Positions 26,701 through 35,307 are shown, counted from the stretch's first letter. The stretch: 64,000 nt of DNA from Nitrospirales bacterium (GCA_021604005.1 BQIV01000004.1:120289-184288); one strand, 5' to 3'. Numbers and translations are program-made. Notes: generated by a model not told the origin, from the sequence alone.

Positions 26701-28259
26701 ACGATATTTACTCTATTGAAGATCTTGCGCAATTAATCTTTGATTTAAAGAACTCCAATCCGGAAGCTGCCGTTTCCGTGAAACTCGTCTCGGAAGTTGG
26801 CGTTGGTACTGTAGCGGCTGGGGTCTCAAAGGCGCATGCCGATAAGGTGTTGATCAGTGGTGATTCAGGTGGAACAGGAGCATCTCCTCTTTCCTCGATC
26901 AAGTATGCGGGAATTCCATGGGAGTTGGGCTTGGCCGAAACCCATCAGACTTTAGTCTTGAATGATCTTCGCGGAAGAATTCGAGTCGAAACGGACGGGC
27001 AGTTACGGACGGGTCGTGATGTCGTGATTGCGGCCTTGCTTGGAGCCGAGGAGTTTGGATTTTCCACGGCGCCCTTGATTGTTGAAGGTTGCATCATGAT
27101 GCGGAAATGCCACCTCAACACCTGTCCGGTCGGTGTGGCGACGCAGGATCCCGAATTACGGAAACAATTTGCTGGAAGCCCGGATCATGTCGTGAATTAT
27201 TTCTTCTTTGTGGCAGAAGAAATCCGGGCGTTGATGGCAAAGCTGGGGTTTCGAACTCTCAAAGAGATGATTGGCCGAGTTGATAAATTGCATGTGGAAG
27301 CCGCTGTGGATCACTGGAAGGCGAAAGGCTTGGATTTATCACCATTGCTAACAAAGCCGAATGTGAGTGATCAGGTGGCAACCTATTGCATTCAAGAGCA
27401 GGATCATGGATTATCCCACATTTTAGATAATCAATTGGTTGAGTTGTGCCGTCCCGCAATAGATGAGGCCAAACCCGTGTCCCATGAACTGGCAATCCGC
27501 AACGTCAATCGAACCGTGGGAACGGTGTTATCCAGTCATGTGGCCAGGAAATATGGTGTCAACGGACTTCCAGAAGATACAATCAAAATTCAATTCACAG
27601 GGTCCGCCGGACAATCATTTGGCGCCTTTTTATCCACTGGAATTACACTTACCCTTGTCGGTGAATCGAATGACTATCTTGGGAAGGGGCTATCTGGCGG
27701 AAAAATCATTGTTATGCCGCCGCAAGGTGTGACCTTTGTACCGGAAGACACGATTTTGATTGGTAATACGTCTCTGTATGGCGCGACTGGTGGCGAGGGC
27801 TATTTTTATGGGATGGCCGGTGAACGTTTCGCCGTGCGAAATAGTGGCGCGCGCACGGTCATCGAGGGCGTCGGCGATCATGGCTGTGAATATATGACGG
27901 GTGGCGTAGTGGTTGTGCTTGGGAAGACGGGTCGAAACTTTGCTGCGGGAATGTCTGGAGGCGAAGCCTATGTGCTCAATGAAGAAGGCACCTTTGAACT
28001 CCGTTGTAATTTAGGAATGGTCGAGTTGGAACCCGTGTCGTCGCCGGAGGATACAAAAGTCTTACGGACCATGATCGAATCACATGTTCACTACACGGGG
28101 AGTCGAAAAGGGAAAATGATTCTAGATGCCTGGGATTCCATGCTTCCCAAATTTGTCAAGGTCATGCCAACGGATTATAAGCGTGTGTTGCAAGCCCGGA
28201 AGGCCGCGTTTGCGAAAGCTCATGCGCAACGAGGAATGGAGATGGCTGGTCGTGGCTGA
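23706..28259 (+). CDS. gltB: Glutamate synthase large (alpha) subunit
   Basis: This 1517-residue protein makes glutamate from glutamine and 2-oxoglutarate with GltD. The N-terminal class II glutaminase domain is exposed after removal of a 21-residue propeptide, leaving C22 in DGCGVGFVAH as nucleophile. A central domain follows, then the FMN-binding synthase domain (GAMSFGAISKEAHE, SNTGEGGEDPERF, GDSGGTGASPLSS), the 3Fe-4S cysteines in CIMMRKCHLNTCPVG, and the C-terminal beta-helix with repeated GG motifs. Full length for the family. It overlaps gltD by 8 bases. Confidence 0.98.
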   Translation: MNIPGFPPAQGLYSPNNEKDGCGVGFVAHIKGVKSHHIVQSGLRILENLYHRGAQGCDPCTGDGAGILLQIPHQFFSRVLRDQGISLPQAGGYGVGMVYMPQDDKARRQCEILMEEIIREEGQEFLGWRDVPVKEDAIGVQARTTLPVIRQLFVARDLLNESQFERKLYVIRKRITRAIRESAVAGREHVYLCSLSCHTMVYKGMLLPQQVATFYPDLADPAFVSALALVHSRFSTNTFPTWSLAHPYRYTVHNGEINTLKGNVNWMRARQGRLASKLFGDDLQKLFPITDDDMQSDSACLDNAIEFLVMAGRPLPHVMMMLIPEPWVGNPQMDLDRRGFYEYHAAMMEPWDGPAAVCFTDGKLIGATLDRNGLRPCRYQVTTDDLVVLASEAGVLPTEPKNIRSKGRLQPGRMFVVDTVQGRIIDDEEIKSDMVKRKPYRQWLTEYRVSLDELPEPFNVPQPDHPTIRQRQQAFGYTIEELKMVLMPMAVNGEEPISSMGTDTPLAVLSQRPQLLFKYFKQLFAQVTNPPIDPIREHLVMSLVTNIGPKPNVIAEVPEACRRIKLQQPILTNAELQKIRDFGDPNFKSKTLSLRFRVAEGPEGLAAALDQLCLQASKAIQDGEKFLILSDRGVNSEWAPIPSLLGVSAVHHHLIRQETRTEVGLILETGEPRDVHHFACLIGYGAGAINPYLVFESLVDMEREAYLPEGVDAQTAEGKFVKAVNKGLLKIFSKMGISTLQSYCGAQIFEALGLAPELIDRYFTGTASRIGGIGIREIGEETLRRHAQAYDPVPLRQLDFGGEIHYRMQGEHHNWNPDVIYKLQHSTRANDPKTFIEFSTLVNEEQKRRSTLRGLFDFRFAQDPLPLEEVEPAKEIVKRFTTGAMSFGAISKEAHETLAIAMNRLGAKSNTGEGGEDPERFGVLENGDSKNSYIKQVASGRFGVTAHYLVNAKELQIKMAQGAKPGEGGQLPGHKVDEVIAQLRYSTPGVQLISPPPHHDIYSIEDLAQLIFDLKNSNPEAAVSVKLVSEVGVGTVAAGVSKAHADKVLISGDSGGTGASPLSSIKYAGIPWELGLAETHQTLVLNDLRGRIRVETDGQLRTGRDVVIAALLGAEEFGFSTAPLIVEGCIMMRKCHLNTCPVGVATQDPELRKQFAGSPDHVVNYFFFVAEEIRALMAKLGFRTLKEMIGRVDKLHVEAAVDHWKAKGLDLSPLLTKPNVSDQVATYCIQEQDHGLSHILDNQLVELCRPAIDEAKPVSHELAIRNVNRTVGTVLSSHVARKYGVNGLPEDTIKIQFTGSAGQSFGAFLSTGITLTLVGESNDYLGKGLSGGKIIVMPPQGVTFVPEDTILIGNTSLYGATGGEGYFYGMAGERFAVRNSGARTVIEGVGDHGCEYMTGGVVVVLGKTGRNFAAGMSGGEAYVLNEEGTFELRCNLGMVELEPVSSPEDTKVLRTMIESHVHYTGSRKGKMILDAWDSMLPKFVKVMPTDYKRVLQARKAAFAKAHAQRGMEMAGRG

Positions 28260-29682
28260 TCCGAAAGGGTTCATGAAGTTTACTCGGGAAGGACCGCAAC
28301 GGCGTCCTGTGGAGTTGCGCGTCTTGGATTGGAAAGAACTCTATGAGCCGTTTCCCGATGAACGACTCAAGAATCAAGGGGCACGATGCATGGATTGTGG
28401 TGTGCCATTTTGTCAGAGTCCATCGGGTTGCCCCGTTGTGAACCTGATTCCTGAGTGGAATGACCTTGTCCATCGCGGTCGATGGAAAGATGCCCTGAAG
28501 GCCTTGCATACGACGAATAATTTTCCAGAGTTTACGGGTCGGTTGTGTCCTGCGCCGTGTGAGTCGGCCTGCGTATTAGGAATTAATCAAGATCCTGTTT
28601 CCATTCGAGTCATCGAGTGGAACATCATTGATAAAGGGTTTGACGAGGGCTGGGTTGAGCCTGTACTTCCTATTGTTGTCACAGGGAAGAGGGTTGCTGT
28701 TGTCGGTTCTGGACCGGCCGGTCTTGCGGCTGCCCAGCAATTGGCGAGGGTGGGTCATCATGTCACAGTGTATGAAAAGGCTGATCGGATCGGTGGTCTG
28801 TTGCGGTACGGTATTCCAGATTTCAAAATGGAAAAGTGGGTGCTTGACCGCCGGCTTGAGCAAATGCTGGTCGAGGGCGTGAACTTTGAAACCAATGTGC
28901 ATGTAGGACACGATGTCACGGTTGATGCGCTTCGACGAGATTTTGATGCTGTTTTGCTTACCCTCGGAGCGGAGCAGCCTCGTGATTTGCCGGTTCCTGG
29001 CCGTGAATTGCAGGGTGTCCATTTTGCGATGGACTTTCTCACACAACAAAATAAACGAGTGGCGGGAGATACCATTACGGCAGAGCCTATTACCGCCAAA
29101 GGGAAACGAGTCGTCATCATAGGCGGAGGAGATACCGGGTCCGATTGTTTAGGAACAGCGCATCGGCACGGGTGTTTGGATGTCCATCAGTTTGAATTGT
29201 TACCTGAGCCTCCTCCGACCCGTGCAGACTCGACGCCTTGGCCCTTGTGGCCGATGCAGTTGCGAACGTCGCATGCCCATGAGGAGGGATGCGACCGGCA
29301 ATGGAGTGTGTCGACGACGAATTTTTCTGGGCACAATGGCCATGTCACGAAACTTCATGCCCAGCAAGTGCAGTTTGAACATGGGAAGATTACGCCTGTT
29401 GCCGGTACAGAATTTGAGATGGATGTGGATTTAGTGTTGTTGGCTATGGGATTTACCGGTCCGGTCAAGCAGGGTCTGCTGGATTCAGCCGGGGTTCAGT
29501 ACACGGCTCGCGGAAGTGTGGATGTCGATGATAACTTCATGACCAATGTCGATGGAGTGTTTGCTGCAGGAGATACCAAGCGAGGGGCTTCCCTAATTGT
29601 CTGGGCCATTGCCGAGGGTCGTAAGGCAGCGGCAGGCATTCATCAATACTTGATGTCCGAGAATGCAAGCTTTTCCCGTTAG
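28252..29682 (+). CDS. gltD: Glutamate synthase small (beta) subunit
   Basis: A 476-residue NADPH-dependent flavoprotein that feeds electrons to GltB. The N-terminal domain carries the 4Fe-4S cysteines (CMDCGVPFCQSPSGCP and LCPAPCESAC). The FAD-binding GSGPAGLAAAQQLARVGHHV and NADPH-binding GGGDTGSDC motifs follow, and the C-terminal GVFAAGDTKRGASL is typical. The start is the GTG at 28252 giving VADPKGFMKF, which matches GltD N-termini and has GGAG about 10 nt upstream. The open frame extends further back only because it lies inside gltB. Translation is coupled to gltB. Confidence 0.96.
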   Translation: MADPKGFMKFTREGPQRRPVELRVLDWKELYEPFPDERLKNQGARCMDCGVPFCQSPSGCPVVNLIPEWNDLVHRGRWKDALKALHTTNNFPEFTGRLCPAPCESACVLGINQDPVSIRVIEWNIIDKGFDEGWVEPVLPIVVTGKRVAVVGSGPAGLAAAQQLARVGHHVTVYEKADRIGGLLRYGIPDFKMEKWVLDRRLEQMLVEGVNFETNVHVGHDVTVDALRRDFDAVLLTLGAEQPRDLPVPGRELQGVHFAMDFLTQQNKRVAGDTITAEPITAKGKRVVIIGGGDTGSDCLGTAHRHGCLDVHQFELLPEPPPTRADSTPWPLWPMQLRTSHAHEEGCDRQWSVSTTNFSGHNGHVTKLHAQQVQFEHGKITPVAGTEFEMDVDLVLLAMGFTGPVKQGLLDSAGVQYTARGSVDVDDNFMTNVDGVFAAGDTKRGASLIVWAIAEGRKAAAGIHQYLMSENASFSR

Positions 29683-29787
29683 CCCAGTCCCCTCTTCGAT
29701 CTGATTTTCCTATCCGGCTTTTCTGTTCGGTGACAGCATGTCGGTCAAGCTGCGCATCAGATCTCTGCTCTTTCCTCAGATGCTCTC

Positions 29788-31245
29788 ATGAGCAAATTCA
29801 AGAAAGAGTTTCTTCAACGAATCCGTCACATTCCCTTTCATGGCATCGGTCTTTCCGTTGATGTCTACACGCCGGATATTTTTGAGCTGACCGATCAGTT
29901 CGCACAACATGGTTTGTCATATGGGTATCTAGAAGTGTTTAAAGCCGAGCAGCGTGCCATCGAAGAGGTTCGTGCACGTCTCCCTTCTCCCTATTTGGAA
30001 TATCATGCTGATGGGCTCTGGGTTACGCAGCCTGATTGGATGGTCACGTATCCCTATGAACGCGCACTCCAAACGGCTATGTCCCATCTTCGCAGCATGG
30101 GCTGTTTTTGGATCAATCAAGAATGTGCCACCAAGCAGATTGGTGGGCATTCGTTCGGAACTTATCTCCCGCCTTTATTGATGGAATCTTCCGCAAGCAT
30201 GACGGCACGCAATGTTGAGTATGCGCAAGCCTATCTTGATGCGCATGTAAGAGGAGATGCGTCGTACGCTCCTCTATTTTTACTCGAAACTCCTCCGCTT
30301 TCGTATTTTGTCCTTGGTCAAATCGGCTATGCAGAGTTTTTTCGGTTGATTGCAGACCGGTGTGCCTGCGGATTTGTACTAGATATTGGGCATGTGTGGA
30401 CTGTCTATCGGTATACTGGGGCTTGCGAACATCAGACTCTCGAGCAGTTTTTAGAGGAATTCCTCAATGGATTTCCATTGGAGCGTGTGGTTCAGATTCA
30501 CATTGCCGGGCTGGACTGTCACCCTGCCGTGCCATATGAAGTACGTGGACATGCCTCGTTTCCTAACTGGATTGATGCGCATGACGCACCGATCCCGTCG
30601 GTGTCGTTTAACATGCTTGAGCAGGTCCTCTCACATCCCCGCTTGGTTCATGTGAAAGGATTAGCCATGGAAGTGGACACGAAAGAGATTGCACTCATCG
30701 TGGAGGAGTTCGCTCGGCTGCGTCGAACATGTGGACCGTGGGAAGAGCAACAACATGGAGAGCAGAAGCTGACACGTGCAGGCCATTTCCACGTCAAACC
30801 GTTGGCGCATGCCACGCATTCATCCGTGCACCAAAAAGACATGTATCTTGAGCAGCATTATCAACATTATGTCGCGTTCGTGACATTCCGCAGCCAGGGC
30901 GATGACAGTGTTTCAGACCTGAACGCTTTACAGGCTACCAAGGAGGTGGGCAGTTATCGTGATTATTATCTTCCTCACGAAATTTCAGTGTGGGGTGGTC
31001 AGCTCCAAGACATGTTTCCCAATACGTTTCGTGCGCTTGAGGAATTGGAGTTTGATTGCAAGCAGTTTATGACCTACTGGTATTCCCATCCACAGCGTTT
31101 TTGTGAGTCCTACGATTTTTTCCTGCTAAAAATTCATTATTTTGTCGAGTATATCCGGGAAGTTCATCCGCAAGCCGTGTTGTTCGCTGCTCAAGAAGCC
31201 GCAGACTTGCGCAACAGCTATGCCATGGCTTGTCAGTTGAATTGA
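29788..31245 (+). CDS. DUF692/MNIO-like TIM-barrel enzyme with C-terminal extension
   Basis: A 485-residue protein. Residues about 15-310 follow the DUF692 pattern of multinuclear non-heme iron oxidative enzymes: GIGLSVDVYTPD, LEYHADGLW, LFLLETPPLSYF, CGFVLDIGHVWTVYRYTG, VVQIHIAGLD and WIDAHDAPIPS. Characterised members install oxidative modifications on cysteine-rich peptides with a partner protein. The C-terminal 150 residues form a helical region I cannot assign. No cysteine-rich precursor is visible nearby; a 17-codon frame (29738-29791) overlaps the start by ATGA but contains no cysteine. The substrate is unknown. Confidence 0.7.
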   Translation: MSKFKKEFLQRIRHIPFHGIGLSVDVYTPDIFELTDQFAQHGLSYGYLEVFKAEQRAIEEVRARLPSPYLEYHADGLWVTQPDWMVTYPYERALQTAMSHLRSMGCFWINQECATKQIGGHSFGTYLPPLLMESSASMTARNVEYAQAYLDAHVRGDASYAPLFLLETPPLSYFVLGQIGYAEFFRLIADRCACGFVLDIGHVWTVYRYTGACEHQTLEQFLEEFLNGFPLERVVQIHIAGLDCHPAVPYEVRGHASFPNWIDAHDAPIPSVSFNMLEQVLSHPRLVHVKGLAMEVDTKEIALIVEEFARLRRTCGPWEEQQHGEQKLTRAGHFHVKPLAHATHSSVHQKDMYLEQHYQHYVAFVTFRSQGDDSVSDLNALQATKEVGSYRDYYLPHEISVWGGQLQDMFPNTFRALEELEFDCKQFMTYWYSHPQRFCESYDFFLLKIHYFVEYIREVHPQAVLFAAQEAADLRNSYAMACQLN

Positions 31246-31400
31246 TGCTTGCAGAACGTTGCTATGTCTTGGCTGACGTCTGAGGGTTCTCAGTCGTGAG
31301 TCTAACATGTTGTCATACGAGGTGCGGAGTCATGTTGTGTAACGGAGGCGCGATGCTGTTCGTGTCGTGGACAAGGACCGAGAAGTTTCTTCAAGAATCT

Positions 31401-32297
31401 TTACTTTTTGGGAGAAGGCGGCTTGGGCTTGGTTAAGTGCTCTTGAATTTCTTTGATTAATCGGCCTTCAATTTCTTTAATTTCTAGTTTGCTGGCATCA
31501 AGAAGTTGCCCACGTTGGGAAAGTTTCTCAAAGTCGGCTTTGACCCACACCTGTGAATCGTGCGCTGTGTGTTTGTCGACCGAGAGAATGTATTGATTCC
31601 TGAATCCTGTGACTTCTAGTGAAGCGGGTGGTGAGGTTTTCCTGCTGGTGATATACACGGCCTTTTGATCGGTTTTCATACTCGCCAGAATGGTATATCC
31701 GTTTCCAGTCAATGCCGAAGCAATCACGGCGTCGACGGCTGGAAACGGGTAATTGAGGCTTTCAGACTGCCCGCCATGTTGCCGGACTCTGAGTCCATTC
31801 CGCCATTGCTTTCGTTGAGTCCGTAGCCAACTGGCATCTCCTCGAAGCTTTGTGTTTTCTTGTTTCAGCGCCTGCAATTGCGTAGAGTCTTTTGTATTTC
31901 CCGTCGAGAGATTCGTAATGGTTTCCTCTTTTTCTTTCAATTCTTGCTTGTGCTGCTCTTGCATGGCACGTGCTTCACGATTCAATAAGTCGATTTGTTG
32001 CTGAATAGCTTTATTCCCATCTTGTAAAGAGGAGACAACAGATTCAAGTTTATCGACTTGTTTTCGGAGTTGCAGGTTCTCTTGTTTGAGCGTGGCCGTG
32101 TTGTCTGCCGGGCATCCAGCTAACAGCAGTATACCAGCGCAAACAATCAAGACGGGAACACGAGAAAATCCGGGTTTCTGCGGAGAAGATGTGAGCAAGT
32201 GGTGGTCGGTCAACAATGACCAAAGGTTCGTCACGTTCACCAGGTCAGTGAAATTGTCATAAGGATCGTCAATTCGAAGAAACAGTCTACCGAACAC
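31401..32297 (-). CDS. Coiled-coil lipoprotein
   Basis: A protein of up to 298 residues with a hydrophobic stretch and a lipobox (LLLAGC, cysteine near residue 62). The long N-terminus before it suggests that the real start lies downstream of the GTG at 32297, at a non-ATG codon. The lipid-attached part is a long coiled coil (LKQENLQLRKQVDKLESVV onward, about 90 residues), followed by a compact alpha/beta domain containing TGNGYTILASMKTDQKAVYIT. The C-terminus is rich in lysine and proline. The family is unknown. A scaffold or cell-envelope tether role is inferred only from the architecture. Confidence 0.72.
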   Translation of the reverse strand: MFGRLFLRIDDPYDNFTDLVNVTNLWSLLTDHHLLTSSPQKPGFSRVPVLIVCAGILLLAGCPADNTATLKQENLQLRKQVDKLESVVSSLQDGNKAIQQQIDLLNREARAMQEQHKQELKEKEETITNLSTGNTKDSTQLQALKQENTKLRGDASWLRTQRKQWRNGLRVRQHGGQSESLNYPFPAVDAVIASALTGNGYTILASMKTDQKAVYITSRKTSPPASLEVTGFRNQYILSVDKHTAHDSQVWVKADFEKLSQRGQLLDASKLEIKEIEGRLIKEIQEHLTKPKPPSPKK

Positions 32298-32607
32298 ACT
32301 CGCAGAATCCTATTGTATGCTGATTCTCAGACTATTTCAAATGCTACGGTATGTAAAGGCTATAGCGAATCCGAATACGTTCCAATCGATCAAATATGAC
32401 TCGCCCGCGTTATGATGCACTTCAAGGGGCGGAACGTTCTACCCGCTTGGCATGACTGTATCCGACTGAGGGATGTGACGACGCAGGGATGACGAGAATG
32501 ACGCCAATCCGGTATAACGAATCGGCTGGAGCAAGCCATGTTGACCCTCAAGAGGCAAGGGGCTATGCTTTTGGTTTCTATCTTAGGGTAGACCTACGAC
32601 TTTATTT
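32298..32607. other. Divergent intergenic region
   Basis: About 310 bases between the lipoprotein (minus) and metallo-hydrolase (plus) genes. It contains the promoter module at 32361-32385 for the lipoprotein gene. No gene or terminator is visible. Confidence 0.5.
32361..32385 (-). promoter_or_regulatory. Candidate promoter of the lipoprotein gene, shared promoter module copy 2
   Basis: Read on the minus strand, this begins TTGGAACGTATTCGG and ends ATTCGCTATA. It matches 23 of 25 bases of the block upstream of vapBC (923-947) in the same relative orientation. It ends about 64 bases upstream of the longest possible start. Confidence 0.5.
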
Positions 32608-33246
32608 ATGACGACACTCATTCGTAAGACATTTCCGGTCCCTCCGCTATCGTGCAATTGTTCAATTCTGGGAGATCCGGAAACGAAACACGCGGTTGTG
32701 GTCGATCCCGGTGGAAACGCTGAGCGAATATTGAGGGAGGTAGAAGAGCTTGGGTTGCAGGTTAGGATGATTCTCCACACCCATGCACATTTTGATCATT
32801 TTCTGGCTTCTGGGGCTATCCAGCAAGCGACAGAGGCGCCAATAGGCCTTCATCAGGATGATTGGCAGCTTTGGGAGATCTTAGAGGTTCAATGTCAAAT
32901 GTTTGGAGTGCCCTATACTCCCGCGCCGCCTCCGAATGCCTGGCTGAGCGATGAGGAGGCGTTTGCTGTTGGAACAGCGGTTGGCACGGTCATTCATACG
33001 CCAGGTCATACTCCGGGCTCTCTCTGCTTTTATTTTTCGCAGGACAATCTGCTCTTGTCCGGCGATACCCTGTTTCGCGGAGGTATTGGACGGACGGATT
33101 TATGGGGTGGAGATCCGCAGGCGATTGAGGAGTCCATACGAGAACGTTTATATACATTGAATGAAGACACCGTGGTGGTGCCTGGACATGGCCGTGAAAC
33201 CCAGATAGGGCATGAACGGCAATCCAATGCCTTTATCACTGGCTAA
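32608..33246 (+). CDS. MBL-fold (glyoxalase II-like) metallohydrolase
   Basis: A 212-residue metallo-beta-lactamase-fold protein of the glyoxalase II/YcbL type. The binuclear metal site is visible as HTHAHFDH near residue 57, followed by HTPGHTPGS with its histidines, LSGDTLFRGGIGRTDL for the bridging aspartate, and VVPGHGRET for the last histidine. The family hydrolyses thioesters such as lactoylglutathione or acts on persulfide adducts. It lacks the C-terminal domain of true GloB, so the YcbL class fits better. It lies directly upstream of the bifunctional-nuclease-like gene. Confidence 0.88.
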   Translation: MTTLIRKTFPVPPLSCNCSILGDPETKHAVVVDPGGNAERILREVEELGLQVRMILHTHAHFDHFLASGAIQQATEAPIGLHQDDWQLWEILEVQCQMFGVPYTPAPPPNAWLSDEEAFAVGTAVGTVIHTPGHTPGSLCFYFSQDNLLLSGDTLFRGGIGRTDLWGGDPQAIEESIRERLYTLNEDTVVVPGHGRETQIGHERQSNAFITG

Positions 33247-33296
33247 GGGTTGTTGAGTCGGGAAGGTGCCGATTGACTATCTCAAGGAGAAGCCTT

Positions 33297-33806
33297 ATGC
33301 GAGGTGTAACCATGATGAGATGGACGTTGATTGTGCTTTTCAGTTTCGTGATGGGGACGGGCGTCAATGCTCAGGAGCTACCCGAAAGTGATGATGAGGA
33401 GGTCGTAATTGAAAAGGTTGAGGTGCAGATCTCTCCTCAAGGACCCGTTGTTCTCTTAGAAGCCAGGGATCAGATCATTCCAATTTATGTTGACCCGACC
33501 GTGGCCGGTTCAATTCAAGGGGCACTCAATGGGTTAAGGTTTCCCCGCCCTCTTTCACATGATCTTATGCATACCATGTTGGAAGCTTACAGCATTCATG
33601 TCGACCGGGTTTTTATTTCTTTAAAAAATGGGGTCTATTACGCGACCATGACCTTGTCGTTGAATGGGCAACTCAAAATATTTGATAGCCGGTCGTCCGA
33701 TGCTATTGCCCTGGCGATTCATTTTCGCACTCCCATCGTCGTCTCACGTAGTTTGTTAGAGTCGGCAGGGCAGTCCTTTGATGAAGAAAAAGAGGCGCAC
33801 ATTTAA
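33297..33806 (+). CDS. Secreted bifunctional-nuclease-family (DUF151) protein
   Basis: A 169-residue protein with a signal peptide (MMRWTLIVLFSFVMGTGVNAQ), then a BFN/DUF151 domain: LLEARDQIIPIYVDPTVA, HDLMHTMLEAYSIHVDRVFI, YYATMTL and DSRSSDAIALAIHFRTPI. The start at 33297 is set by AAGGAGA 6 nt upstream; the frame also opens at a TTG at 33273. Family members have reported DNase and RNase activity, but a secreted version is not typical, so the activity is unproven. It follows the metallohydrolase by 50 bases. Confidence 0.88.
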   Translation: MRGVTMMRWTLIVLFSFVMGTGVNAQELPESDDEEVVIEKVEVQISPQGPVVLLEARDQIIPIYVDPTVAGSIQGALNGLRFPRPLSHDLMHTMLEAYSIHVDRVFISLKNGVYYATMTLSLNGQLKIFDSRSSDAIALAIHFRTPIVVSRSLLESAGQSFDEEKEAHI

Positions 33807-34110
33807 TTATAGGTAGCGCGTCAGTGATCATTTTAGTATAAAGAACAATACAGATTGTTCACTGTATGGTATGTATTTCCTCAAATACACGTCGTCAATT
33901 TTTAATTTTGCAAGGTTCAACAAGGTTCAAGACGTGCTTTTTTCGATGGTTTCAGGACCGATCTTTGGAAGAACCTTCTTGCGTCCTGCGGTGGCATATG
34001 CTATAACGGACCCTCTTTTTGAGAATGAGCATTAGGGTAATTGGAAGGCCCTTCGTTTTAGAATTGGTAACTCTTTTATTATTAACAAGCTTTTCATGGG
34101 GAGGTAGGCG
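33807..34110. other. Intergenic region upstream of the cupredoxin gene
   Basis: About 300 AT-rich bases. It contains a short 10-bp direct repeat (AAGGTTCAAC, AAGGTTCAAG) near 33911-33930 and the promoter candidate at 33979-34007. No gene is visible. Confidence 0.5.
33979..34007 (+). promoter_or_regulatory. Candidate promoter of the cupredoxin gene
   Basis: TTGCGT at 33979-33984 and TATAAC at 34002-34007 with 17-base spacing. The -10 lies in a TGCTATAAC context. The gene starts about 100 bases downstream and has a GGGGAGG-type ribosome-binding site. Confidence 0.5.
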
Positions 34111-34605
34111 ATGCACAGAGTGCTTCTATCCGTCCTTTTAAGTCTTGTGCTAGTAGCGGCTGGGTCAACAGGTGCGCTAGCCCTGCAGTCTGGTGGTGTG
34201 GAAATCGGTGATCTTGAGACGGGATCCGTCGTCGGGCAATCGTTTAAAGCCTTAGACGTCGATCTTGAGTTTACCGCAATGATGGTGGGTGGGAAAAAAG
34301 TATGGTATCCCCCAACGTCGGTGTTGAATCTCACAAAATCCGGAACGGGTGGACGAGCTGGCCGGCCCGTTTTGATGAAAGTCACAAACGCCTTGGATAC
34401 CGAGCACGGCTTTAACTTATCAGCTGATTCTCAGCAGGCTGGACCATGGGTCATGGACATTAAGATTGTCTTAAAGCCAGGGGAAACCAAGTACATTGGT
34501 GTTCCGACAAGTGATTTGACCTATGTGACCGCAAGCAACACGCTAAAATATTCGTGTCAGCTTCATGACGCTCACTTGGGTGGACAATTGTTGATCTTAC
34601 GATAG
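34111..34605 (+). CDS. Secreted cupredoxin-fold copper protein, nitrosocyanin-like site
   Basis: A 164-residue protein with a signal peptide ending near ALALQ, then a single cupredoxin domain. Candidate copper ligands are E98 and H99 in DTEHGFNL and the C-terminal C149-x2-H152-x2-H155 in YSCQLHDAHLGG. The place where blue copper proteins have methionine holds a histidine. A Cys, two His and Glu set recalls nitrosocyanin (C-x2-H-x4-H plus Glu), although the spacing differs. It would work as a periplasmic electron carrier or copper sensor. Followed by a strong terminator. Confidence 0.78.
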   Translation: MHRVLLSVLLSLVLVAAGSTGALALQSGGVEIGDLETGSVVGQSFKALDVDLEFTAMMVGGKKVWYPPTSVLNLTKSGTGGRAGRPVLMKVTNALDTEHGFNLSADSQQAGPWVMDIKIVLKPGETKYIGVPTSDLTYVTASNTLKYSCQLHDAHLGGQLLILR

Positions 34606-34628
34606 AGAATTCTGCAGAGTGTACAATG

Positions 34629-34666
34629 AAAAAAGCCCCGCTCTCCTTGTGAGAGTGGGGCTTTTT
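34629..34666. terminator. Bidirectional rho-independent terminator
   Basis: AAAAGCCCCGCTCTC and GAGAGTGGGGCTTTTT form a near-perfect stem with a 5-base loop and T runs on both strands. It lies between the cupredoxin gene (plus) and the small secreted protein gene (minus), so it ends both transcripts. Confidence 0.92.
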
Positions 34667-34700
34667 CGTTGGAGATGTATGTTGACGAGATGACAGACGT

Positions 34701-35039
34701 TTAGACCTCGTGTTCGGGTTTGCATTTGACCTCAGCGTTAAGCGGAATTTTCTGTGCACCAAAAAATTCACCATTGACGAGAAGCACCAAGAAGCGGTGT
34801 TGGTCTTCTGCTTTGTTGGCTTCCCCGTGAAGGGTCGTGTTAATATCAACCACCATTTCATGTTGAGACTCTGTTGTTGTATCGTTAATCACCCAAAAGT
34901 AATGACTGCCTTTCGGATAGAGTGATTCAACAAAACCATTGATGGCTTGAGAGATATTGGTAAAGCTGGCCATGGGGGTTGAGGTTTGTCCACACAACAC
35001 GGCCAACAGGGTCATTGTCATGAAAAAGGTACGCTTCAT
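34701..35039 (-). CDS. Small secreted protein of unknown function
   Basis: A 112-residue protein with a signal peptide (MKRTFFMTMTLLAVLCGQTSTPMA). The mature part contains SHYFWVINDTTTESQHEMVVDINTT (about residues 46-70) and ends CKPEHEV. I recognise no family; the pattern is of a small alpha-beta protein with one cysteine. AGGAGG lies about 6 nt upstream of the ATG. It is convergent with the cupredoxin gene, sharing its terminator. Confidence 0.72.
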   Translation of the reverse strand: MKRTFFMTMTLLAVLCGQTSTPMASFTNISQAINGFVESLYPKGSHYFWVINDTTTESQHEMVVDINTTLHGEANKAEDQHRFLVLLVNGEFFGAQKIPLNAEVKCKPEHEV

Positions 35040-35307
35040 ACGAGCCTCCTTTTGTTGAATCGGCTTTAGTAAACTGAGGCTTTTGACCTTGCCTTAGTCA
35101 ATATATCGGACGAATAGGAAGAAAACTCAATTATATCATAGCCGTAATGAGGAAGATGAGCAATAGGACATGGGGGCGCCGAGTGTGGAATCTGGGCATT
35201 CCGCAAGGCCATGCGAGAGTGGTGTATGTCGGATTGTCTTGTTCCAGAGCCGTATGTTTGAGATCTATACTGTAAGAAGAATGCGTGTTTGTCATGTCGC
35301 ATAATGT

